64,000 bases of DNA from Galerina marginata (Eukaryota; Basidiomycota; Agaricomycetes; Agaricales; Galerinaceae), in assembly GCA_023014335.1 (NCBI GenBank), contig JAECYW010000013.1, forward strand, positions 1,736,001-1,800,000. The letters are read 5' to 3'. Below, in pieces: positions 12,966 through 21,391 of the stretch. Every line of letters begins with the position of its first letter. Position 1 is the first letter of the stretch. The position numbers and the translations under genes were made by a program. Under the pieces are notes generated by a model, which was not told where the DNA came from, did no database searches, and worked only from the letters and a program-made list of their open reading frames with translations.

Positions 12966-13203
12966 GTGCCGATGTTTGTCCCACAAGAGTGCGACAAATA
13001 CCGACACCGCCACCAGTCCGAGTTGTGAACTTGACGAAGAAATCCTCACAGCGGGCGTCCATTTGATCCTAGGTTACTAGTTTCCTTACAACCTTCAAAT
13101 TCTACGAGTAACTCTTACCTCTGGCTAATTCCTCTCTTTATCCCTTAGCTCGAACGTGGACGGCGTAACAAAGTACTATTTCTTCCCTGAGGGCTAATTG
13201 AAC

Positions 13204-13439
13204 ATGGACTCCGAAAAGCGGTTCCTTCCCCAAGAACTTCTCGACAACTTTGTGGACGAAATCGGGCGCGAATACATTGCGTCCTTCGCCCATGGATATG
13301 GGAACGAAATCTGTCAAATGACCTTGATATCTCTCCTCTCCGTATCGCGATCTTTCCATGATCGAGCCATCGGTGCACTGTTCAGGCAGGTAGGCCTAAC
13401 GGATAGGCCTGAACGAGATATCAATCATATCATCAAACG
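13204..13439 (+). pseudogene. truncated F-box-like gene, left copy
   Basis: MDSEKRFLPQELLDNFVDEI and LLSVSRSFHDRAIGALFRQV match the start of the intact gene at 28253 (ALPQELLDQVVDEIG, FLSVSRSFHDRAITPLFSQV). The coding sequence is cut after about 79 codons by the LTR at 13440, and no later part of the gene is present here. The promoter-proximal DNA upstream (from 12966) was duplicated with it. It is a fragment and unlikely to be functional. Confidence 0.8.
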
Positions 13440-13640
13440 TGTTGGAGATCAATCCGGCACTTGATAGAAAGGACTAGCATTCATATTAGTAATCCGGGCG
13501 CTTAATTAGTAATCGACTTAGTAGTCTCGCTAGATAGCTCAAGAACATTGTAGATACATACTTTACATGTATATAAAGGCTCTGTAAGAGCCAGTACAAT
13601 AATATCTTATATTCTACTTTAATTCCCCTAAATATTCCCA
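13440..13640 (+). mobile_element. solo LTR, left arm
   Basis: 201 bp starting TGTTGGAGATC and ending TATTCCCA. It is related to the 200-bp LTRs at 25350 and 26339, sharing the CCGGCAC, GCGCTTAATTAGTAAT and ATAAAGGCTC blocks in reverse complement. It interrupts the F-box fragment. No internal retroelement sequence adjoins it. Confidence 0.8.
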
Positions 13641-13669
13641 ACTAGCCGATACCCGTGCGTTCGCACGGG
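13641..13669 (-). mobile_element. Helitron 3' terminus, left arm
   Basis: Reverse-complement copy of the right-arm terminus: ACTAG at 13641-13645 and the hairpin at 13652-13669. Confidence 0.7.
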
Positions 13670-13771
13670 TGTACTTGGTCAATAGGGAATTATCCATAGA
13701 TACACTCGTACAGGTGTTGGGCCAAATAAATTGATACTACTTAAGTATTTAAAAAAACAACCAAAAGGACT

Positions 13772-14153
13772 ATACCCGAGGAGAAGTTGCCTTCTTCGCT
13801 CTTGGTGTTGCCTGACTGAAATCAAACTGGAGCTCTTTGCGCTTCCGTGGAGTCATCATACCTTCAAAGTTACAGTTGAGATTAGTCAGAAATAGAGTAG
13901 AAAGAACATCCATACATAAGTACTGGTTCCCGCAAATTGATTAGTGGTGACAGGCACAGCTGTCTTCCCCAAGATATTGACTTGTTCGGCATCGACCTCA
14001 AGAAGTGAACCTTTCCGTCCTGCTGACGAACACGCAAGACAAACCCAGAAACTGAGATGATATGCCCAACTTGAAGCTTCGGCATTGTGGTCCATCGAGG
14101 AGATCTTTGATGTTACAATGAAGCGGGATTCATGTGCTGAGTCTGCTGACAGC
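13772..14153 (-). pseudogene. 3' part of the relic gene, left-arm copy
   Basis: Identical to 19707-20088 in reverse complement. The 5' part of the gene is missing here, because the duplication stops at the hAT element. Confidence 0.55.
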
Positions 14154-14735
14154 TAGTGTTTGGAAGTCCAGTCTCAAGACTGGGAAAAGACCGCAACCAG
14201 ACCGGACTGGACCGGAAAAAGACCGGACCAGCAGTCCGGTCTTTTGGTTTTTGAGATTGAAAGACCGCAAAAAGACCGGTCTTGGAGGACCGGTCTCATC
14301 GGTTAAGACCGGTCTTTTGTACCCCAATATATACGCTTTAAAACGCGCCCAAGAACGTCTCATTCAGTTGAAAACTGACAAGGTTATGGTAGAAACCGTA
14401 AAATTCTTCGAAAAACAGTAGATAGTTTCTAATTATTTTATTTCTTTGTCAATTCTGCACGGATTTTCACGTTCTTGGGCTTGTTTTAAAGCTAACTAGT
14501 ATTCAATTAAGTCTACCGAGTGATATATTTAATATTTTTCATGTAAATACGGCTCACAACCTGTTTTAAATAATTATTACCAAGACCGGTCTTAGGACTG
14601 CAAAAGACCGCGGTCTTGGTCTTTTCCGGTTTTGTGCGGTCTTTTGCAGTCTTAGGACCGATGCAGACCGGTCCCGGTCTCGGTCCAGGCCTCTGGGGGG
14701 TCAAAGACCGGACCGGACCAGACTTCCAAACACTA
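14154..14735 (-). mobile_element. non-autonomous hAT element, left arm (582 bp)
   Basis: Termini TAGTGTTTGGAAGTC / GACTTCCAAACACTA fit the hAT YARNG rule. The flanking octamers do not match: CTGACAGC at 14146-14153 and AACAGGAA at 14736-14743. The first is the complement of the right-arm target duplication, and the second lies inside a transposase gene. One base near the inner terminus differs from the right-arm copy. No coding capacity. Subterminal regions are packed with AAGACCG / CGGTCTT motifs, and an internal foldback pairs 14334-14357 with 14470-14493. Confidence 0.85.
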
Positions 14736-14867
14736 AACAGGAATGTCAAGACTGATTGCAATTGCCGTCGAAGACATTGCAAGCACTGATGTTTGATAGA
14801 TTACCCGACATTTGAGATCGCGAGAATAGTGTCTGCGTAGAGGCACTGCTGGCTTTTTACGTGCCAT
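14736..14867 (-). pseudogene. N-terminal fragment of a DDE transposase
   Basis: MARKKPAVPLRRHYSRDLKC followed by RVIYQTSVLAMSSTAIAISL resembles the N-terminal helix-turn-helix of basidiomycete Tc1/mariner-like DDE transposases. The reading frame runs into the hAT terminus right after LDIPV. The remainder of the transposase is absent on the other side, because that side is inverted-repeat sequence. It marks the original insertion target of the left hAT copy. Confidence 0.6.
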
Positions 14868-15702
14868 GATTGTCATGGTGTAGAGATGAAGCAAGGGTGA
14901 TGTCAGTGCCGTCAACAATTGAGTGGTCAAACTCTCTAAACTGCAGGAGCTGCATTTACCTTGGCTTTCCAAGCAAAATTATACACCGTTCTGTTCGTCT
15001 GATTTTTCCAATTCCAATGCACCTAATTTTATTCTGAACGGTGCAGTATTTATTGAGCTATGTACGAAATACTGGGCCACCAAACCGAAAATCAACCCCC
15101 TCATCAAAATCAGCCGTTTTTGGAAAAAAATTCAGGCCGCGCCCTAAGTACCGCAAGTTGCTGTAATTTTCCTTCCTCCGAGATCTGTATCAAACTTGCA
15201 AAATGGTGCAATATGCCCGTATCGGTCGCATCAGTAACATTTTTTATCTTTTTCTTGATGTGCTCGGTGGGGTCCGCGACGTCCTCTGGGTCCTTGTCCG
15301 TATTTATCCCTGCTATGTAAGGCTATTGCTGCATCAATTTCCGTGCTCGGGTCGCCCCTTCAGCGTGCTTCTTCTAAAATAGTCCCGGTAACATCAGTGA
15401 CCATGAGATCTCCTTTGGCTGCCATAAGCGAGGCAGCGATATTCGAATATCCGTCGGCTAGATTAAAGATAAGGACATCGGTGATATCTTCGGCGGTTAG
15501 TGTAATTCCGATTCCCTTGAGTTTGGCAGCGAGATCAGTGATGCCGTTTACATAGGCGGCTATAGCCTATCGGCGCCTCGGTGTCATGTTTGAATCCGTA
15601 AAATTGCTGTTTTAGTGAAATACGAGTCGCGCGGCTATTTTTCTCGTAAGCATCCTTGAGAGCCTTCCATGCTTCCGGTCCGGTCTTGCAATCTCGGATG
15701 TG

Positions 15703-16121
15703 CCTGGACTTAAAGTCCAGGTTTTATCATGTCTCGAGGAATGGTCATGTGACGTCCAAAAAAGGAGATAAAAGGTCAATTTGACCGGCCCGATTTATGT
15801 CTTTTTGATAGTTGCGGCCCGTTTGATCCTGTCAATGAACGGCTTTTCGAGACAGAAATCAAAGGAGCGGCTTTCGAACTTATTATACGTGAACAGTAAA
15901 TATTATACAGACAAACAGCGTTGGTTTGTAGGTGATTGCGGCGGGTACTGGTGCGGGTAGGCGCCCAGACATCCGCGTGCACGCTCGACGGACCTGGTCC
16001 GTCGAGTGTGCACGTTTGTTTATTTCCATGAAATCCTGGCTTGCAGGCAGCAGGCTACTTATACATTACCCAATCCAGTATGCCAGAATACTCGCTATTT
16101 TATTATTCTTTAGAGTCCAGG
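15703..16121. repeat. inserted segment bounded by AGTCCAGG motifs, with long hairpin
   Basis: This segment separates two parts of the copia gag. It begins with the palindrome CCTGGACTTAAAGTCCAGG (15703-15721) and ends at TTTAGAGTCCAGGC (16110-16123). Inside, 15977-16014 is an inverted repeat with an 18-bp stem (GTGCACGCTCGACGGACC against its complement, one mismatch) and a very short loop. It probably represents an unclassified small transposon. No ORF. Confidence 0.5.
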
Positions 16122-16156
16122 CATTGCCCGCAGGGCCATTAACAGGAATACGTATA

Positions 16157-16837
16157 TAGTGTTTGAAAGTCCGGTCCGGTCCGGTTTTTTGGCGTCGAGA
16201 GCCTTAACCGCAGACCGGGACCGGTCTATCATTATTCAAAAAGTGAAAAAAACCGAACCGAACCGCAGTAGACCGGTTAAGAGCGGTTTTTTGTCGGTCT
16301 ATGGACCGGTCTTAACCAGTTACAGTTAAAACCGGCTCAAGACTGGTTACAAACCGGTCTTTTCCTCCTTTTACAACCTGAGATGCGTGTAATCAGTAAA
16401 ATTAGTAGACTTAAAGACCACTAGATTGAATTTAAGTTAGGTAGTCAAAATGAAACTATTTTATCCTTCAAAACAAGGTCAAAAACACGAGAATTGGTTG
16501 ACAATTAGTGAAGTTAGATATGAATGTGTTTGAATTCGATAAATTTCACGAATTTGACTGTAACTTTGTCAGTTTTCCGTTTAAAATTATGATCTTGGAG
16601 TCGACGAAAAGGTATTTATTGGCGCTATCTATGTATAAAATTACAGCCCGAACGACCGGTTGTAACCGGTTAAAACCGGTTTCGCGTCGGTCCTTAGAAT
16701 TTCGAGAATACGGAAGACCGTTAACCGGACCGCGGTCAACGGTCTTCATCGGTCCTCGAGATTTACGGTCCTAGTCGGTCCTAGTCCGGTTCGGTTACGG
16801 TCTTTTTGCGGTTTCGTAACCGGACTTCCAAACACTA
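16157..16837 (+). mobile_element. non-autonomous hAT element, third copy (681 bp)
   Basis: Termini TAGTGTTTGAAAGTCCGG and CCGGACTTCCAAACACTA with an 8-bp target duplication TACGTATA at 16149-16156 and 16838-16845. The interior is unrelated to the 582-bp elements, but the termini are shared and the subterminal ACCGGTC/GGTCTT repeats are alike. It sits inside the copia gag remnant. Confidence 0.88.
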
Positions 16838-17899
16838 TACGTATATTGGCTCGAATGGACGGTGAGTCCAATAATTGTTAATCCATCCTCCGCTTTCTTG
16901 TCGCAGTCTGATCCTTCATCCCCTTTGGGCTTTTCCAATGTTCCTTCTACTACTTCCCAGCATCCTCTTGCGCGAAGCACTAGACTGACTGCAAATTTCC
17001 AGTCGTGATAATTTTCGCCATTAAGTCGGGGTATTGCCGAGAGGCTGAAGTATCGTTCCGACATACTGATGAGATAAGATAAGGCTGGTGAGAGCGAGAT
17101 AAGCAGATAAGCAGTGGGCAGTAAAAGCTGTTAGACTCTTTACTGGTGGCCAGGGCCCATAACCTATCTATTATAACAATTGGGAATGGTGTTTCTCACG
17201 GGGGACAAAGAGACATTCTGATTGGCTGGCGCCACTGGCAAGCGCTCACACTCGCATCAGACTCGCGTTCGTGAAATGGGAGATTTTCCAGAATTTTCTG
17301 AAGGAAACGCCTGGTCAAAAAAATCTCGCAAATGTTCTAGAACATTCTCGTGCACTCCTATACTCGAGTATAAATAAGCTCTCTGTCGAAAACGCCCTGT
17401 TGCTCAATATCTAAGAAAACCTCTGCTTGCGAACCCACAGGTTCATGGTACCTGGAGGCTCGATGGGTCTTAAAAGCTGTTTCTCTGTCCTGGCACAAAA
17501 CTGGAATTGATGTTGCTCACGGGTCTAAAAGAGACATTCTCATTGGTTGTTGGGTTTGATGACGTCATGGGAAACTGCATTCGGTTGAGAAATCAATGCC
17601 ACATTGTCGCTTCGAATCTCTTCCTCACTGTGCATCCTTCCACCCTTCTTTTCTTCCAGTGCGAGCCTCCTCTCCCTCACCTGGACTGTCTACCCTAACA
17701 TAGAAAGAAATTATATCATTTGTTAATTGGAATTTTCTCTTTCGTATGTGTGAACTATTTTGTGTTTCAGCAAGAGGCTGCCATCCTGTGTCGTTGTATC
17801 TTCATGTATTCAATCCACTGGCAGTTGTTGTTCAATAAAACCATCACCCGATAGGTTTCTGTTTTGGGCGGGTTTGCTTCCTGGAATGTTCAACCGTTT

Positions 17900-20088
17900 C
17901 AACGGCGCCTGGCGGCGCCTTTCCGCATTGCAAACAATTTGAACACCTCCGAAAACAGCTCTACCACCAACGCTATGTGAGTATTTCACTTCTATTCTCC
18001 TCTATAAGTTCACATGCCTTTCAATAGGCCTTACAAAAAGCTCAATACGCTCAACGGCATCAAAGCCGGGTCCGCGAAGCACTTCGTCAACGTATCGATG
18101 AAAGCACTCCCCGCCGTCTAACTCCAACCACAAGAGCCGAAACACCTACTCCACCACCTGGGGCTGCTGAAAGGGCTAGGACTCAGGCACAACAATCACA
18201 TATGACATTCGGGACAATGACTTTGAGGACAGTCCCAGAACGCGCCGTCCCCGTGAAACCCAATATGAAAACCAACCTCTCAGCCTTTCTAGCAGTGGAG
18301 GCTCAGTAATGAGGCATGGTTCATGACGTAGAGTATGTCATATTGAACCAACTTATGTGATACTTGATCTCATCTTCCTTCTTCTAGATAGCAGTTGCTG
18401 CTATTTCGAACCACCTCTCCTTGCCAAGCCCTCCTTCTACCCAAAATCGCCGTTGGCGCCAATCATCAAATCATTTCACCCAGCCAGCAGGTGCAATTGC
18501 CTCAAGTAGAAGGTCTGCGGCTCATGACATCCCCACCTGCAGGCATGCCTTTAGCGCGAACAAGCTTCACAGGCCACTGAACAGACTCTGGTTCGAGGCT
18601 CAGATATACCGCCGGAAGACTTGCTACCCAAGTTCAACCCACCGCAGAACACCAACTGGCAGCCAAGGTTTTTATCACATCATCGCAACTCCACCCTCTT
18701 AATGCCCACTCTCTAGCTCAGTGTCACTGCTGCAAGCGTGAAAGGCAAGAACAACTAGAACAACGTAAAGTGAGGCGTCAAATTGACCAGGGTATATCAG
18801 ATCACGTATTCGGGTGCTTATTTACATGCTGATAACCAGAACAGGCAGATAGGAAGATACTCGAGGATTGAGGACATGTAAACCTCATCCAGTTGCCCCT
18901 TCCACTCCTGTAAGCAATGCTGGGCATGCAGTGAGTGATTCTATTTTCCTTTATAAAACTTTACTTACTTCCACAAGTTGCATTCCAGGGTACTTGACGT
19001 GCATTGAAGGTGCGAGACAGCGGTGCAATGCAATAATCAATCACTAACTCCTTCTCCAACCCGTGAAGCACTTACAGTTCGACCAACAACTGCTAACCGG
19101 GTTCAAAAAATTACCAGCTGTCAGTAGTGTTTGGAAGTCCGGTCCGGTCCGGTCTTTGACCCCCCAGAGGCCTGGACCGAGACCGGGACCGGTCTGCATC
19201 GGTCCTAAGACTGCAAAAGACCGCACAAAACCGGAAAAGACCAAGACCGCGGTCTTTTGCAGTCCTAAGACCGGTCTTGGTAATAATTATTTAAAACAGG
19301 TTGTGAGCCGTATTTACATGAAAAATATTAAATATATCACTCGGTAGACTTAATTGAATACTAGTTAGCTTTAAAACAAGCCCAAGAACGTGAAAATCCG
19401 TGCAGAATTGACAAAGAAATAAAATAATTAGAAACTATCTACTGTTTTTCGAAGAATTTTACGGTTTCTACCATAACCTTGTCAGTTTTCAACTGAATGA
19501 GACGTTCTTGGGCGCGTTTTAAAGCGTATATATTGGGGTACAAAAGACCGGTCTTAACCGATGAGACCGGTCCTCCAAGACCGGTCTTTTTGCGGTCTTT
19601 CAATCTCAAAAACCAAAAGACCGGACTGCTGGTCCGGTCTTTTTCCGGTCCAGTCCGGTCTGGTTGCGGTCTTTTCCCAGTCTTGAGACTGGACTTCCAA
19701 ACACTAGCTGTCAGCAGACTCAGCACATGAATCCCGCTTCATTGTAACATCAAAGATCTCCTCGATGGACCACAATGCCGAAGCTTCAAGTTGGGCATAT
19801 CATCTCAGTTTCTGGGTTTGTCTTGCGTGTTCGTCAGCAGGACGGAAAGGTTCACTTCTTGAGGTCGATGCCGAACAAGTCAATATCTTGGGGAAGACAG
19901 CTGTGCCTGTCACCACTAATCAATTTGCGGGAACCAGTACTTATGTATGGATGTTCTTTCTACTCTATTTCTGACTAATCTCAACTGTAACTTTGAAGGT
20001 ATGATGACTCCACGGAAGCGCAAAGAGCTCCAGTTTGATTTCAGTCAGGCAACACCAAGAGCGAAGAAGGCAACTTCTCCTCGGGTAT
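17900..20088 (+). pseudogene. relic multi-exon gene, possibly Helitron cargo
   Basis: Exon-like pieces in plus orientation: PHCKQFEHLRKQLYHQRY (about 17923-17976), a GTGAGT..TAG intron, then 18028-18309 (ALQKAQYAQRHQSRVREALR, TPRRLTPTTRAETPTPPPGA), a second CHCC-KRERQEQLEQRK piece near 18723, and after the hAT insertion the piece PKLQVGHIISVSGFVLRVRQ shifting frame to LLEVDAEQVNILGKTAV, ending ATPRAKKATSP at 20088. Repeated Cys-His clusters and a basic C-terminus suggest a nucleic-acid-binding protein; the GHIISVSGFV segment could be an OB-fold strand pair. Frameshifts and the hAT insertion show that it is dead. I do not recognise the family. Confidence 0.45.
19125..19706 (+). mobile_element. 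non-autonomous hAT element, right arm (582 bp)
   Basis: Same termini as the left copy and a perfect 8-bp target duplication, GCTGTCAG, at 19117-19124 and 19707-19714. It interrupts the relic gene between TANRVQKITSCQ and its continuation. This is a clean, original insertion. Confidence 0.9.
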
Positions 20089-20190
20089 AGTCCTTTTGGT
20101 TGTTTTTTTAAATACTTAAGTAGTATCAATTTATTTGGCCCAACACCTGTACGAGTGTATCTATGGATAATTCCCTATTGACCAAGTACA

Positions 20191-20219
20191 CCCGTGCGAA
20201 CGCACGGGTATCGGCTAGT
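20191..20219 (+). mobile_element. Helitron 3' terminus, right arm
   Basis: CCCGTGCG-AA-CGCACGGG at 20191-20208 forms an 8-bp GC-rich hairpin with a 2-nt loop. Six bases later comes CTAGT (20215-20219), fitting the Helitron CTRRT end, followed by T as expected for insertion between A and T. I could not locate the 5' TC end; the element probably includes the relic gene ending at 20088. No Rep/helicase is visible, so it is non-autonomous. Confidence 0.7.
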
Positions 20220-20420
20220 TGGGAATATTTAGGGGAATTAAAGTAGAATATAAGATATTATTGTACTGGCTCTTACAGAGCCTTTATATACATGTAAAGT
20301 ATGTATCTACAATGTTCTTGAGCTATCTAGCGAGACTACTAAGTCGATTACTAATTAAGCGCCCGGATTACTAATATGAATGCTAGTCCTTTCTATCAAG
20401 TGCCGGATTGATCTCCAACA
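20220..20420 (-). mobile_element. solo LTR, right arm
   Basis: Mirror of 13440-13640. Its plus-strand left end (TGGGAATATTT) directly follows the CTAGT terminus of the Helitron. No 5-bp target duplication remains, because one flank is Helitron sequence. Confidence 0.8.
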
Positions 20421-20656
20421 CGTTTGATGATATGATTGATATCTCGTTCAGGCCTATCCGTTAGGCCTACCTGCCTGAACAGTGCACCGATGGCTCGATC
20501 ATGGAAAGATCGCGATACGGAGAGGAGAGATATCAAGGTCATTTGACAGATTTCGTTCCCATATCCATGGGCGAAGGACGCAATGTATTCGCGCCCGATT
20601 TCGTCCACAAAGTTGTCGAGAAGTTCTTGGGGAAGGAACCGCTTTTCGGAGTCCAT
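20421..20656 (-). pseudogene. truncated F-box-like gene, right copy
   Basis: Mirror image of 13204-13439, with the same 79 codons and the same truncation by an LTR. The encoded peptide is identical in the two arms. Confidence 0.8.
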
Positions 20657-21391
20657 GTTCAATTAGCCCTCAGGGAAGAAATAGTACTTTGTTACGCCGT
20701 CCACGTTCGAGCTAAGGGATAAAGAGAGGAATTGGCCAGAGGTAAGAGTTACTCGTAGAATTTGACGTTTGTAAGGAAACTAGTAACCTAGGTTCAAATG
20801 GACGCCCGCCGTGAGGATTACTTCGTCAAGTCCACAACTCGGACTGGTGGCGGTGTCGGTATTTGTCGTACCCTTGTGGGACAAACATCGGCACCCCACA
20901 TCCCTGGCTTGTTTGTGAGCTCCGTCGTCGTTACAGGTTGTTTATCTATCACTGGCGGTGGGCTGGGATTGAATGAGCCGTTGATGACTTAAGAATAAAA
21001 AACGGATATTACCATAATATTTCAGATTTGAATTAGTCGGGTTGGGTCGGCGCCATATATTTGGTTTTTCTCTCAATATATCTGAAAAAGGATCTCAGTC
21101 ACCTTAGAAATAAGGGGAAGAAAGCACCTACTGCTCGCGTCTAAATCCTGGCGTTCTCCTACCTCGATCCTACTCTCAACGTGTCTTGAATTTGCTCATT
21201 TGGCGCGTCCTCGCTTGTTCCTACACTGAAGGTGCGTGCTTTCGTTAAGTTCGTGATGATGTCGTGTTGACTGACGCGTCGCGTATGCGTATTGGTCCAC
21301 AGATTTCGCTTTCCTAATATTGAATCTAATGTAAGTTCGATTCTTTGAAAGGGAGGAGACGGTGCTCACCGCGCTCAAGCAGCTCCTAGCC

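Larger units (their letters stand above)
12966..14735 (+). repeat. left arm of 1770-bp inverted repeat
   Basis: Positions x in this arm match the reverse complement at 33860-x in the right arm (19125-20894) without any indel that I can see. The outer 160-170 bp (12966 to about 13130) carries roughly eight mismatches, while the inner 1.6 kb is essentially identical. The inner end coincides exactly with the terminus of a hAT element. Contents from outside in: upstream part and first 79 codons of an F-box-like gene, solo LTR, Helitron 3' end, 3' part of a relic gene, hAT element. Confidence 0.92.
15156..17064 (-). pseudogene. degraded Ty1/copia gag, interrupted twice
   Basis: The start at 17064 reads MSERYFSLSAIPRLNGENYH then DWKFAVSLVLRARGCWEVVEG, the N-terminus of copia-type gag (UBN2 family). 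The continuation HIRDCKTGPEAWKALKDAYE and RISLKQQFYGFKHDTEAP, then AKLKGIGITLTAEDITDVL, lies at about 15690-15390. The parts are split by the hAT element (16157-16837) and a further segment (15711-16119). A leader reading GGTTATGGGCCC (about 17163-17174 on the minus strand) sits where a primer-binding site is expected, and resembles that of the element at 25350-26538. Frame breaks downstream; no pol. Confidence 0.7.
19125..20894 (-). repeat. right arm of 1770-bp inverted repeat
   Basis: Mirror copy of 12966-14735. In this arm the hAT element has matching 8-bp target duplications and the flanking relic gene continues on both sides of it. That makes the right arm the better candidate for the ancestral copy. 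Confidence 0.92.

Noticed and set aside
14134..14421. 95-codon frame in the left hAT and its mirror at 19439-19726
   Set aside because: It translates hAT subterminal repeats (KTG..RPQPDRTGPEKDRT), is low complexity and appears on both strands; not a gene.
12966..20894. The inverted repeat as ends of one giant transposon
   Set aside because: The arms contain unrelated nested elements, the outer ends lack a common terminal motif or target duplication, and the outer part diverges; a duplication/conversion fits better.
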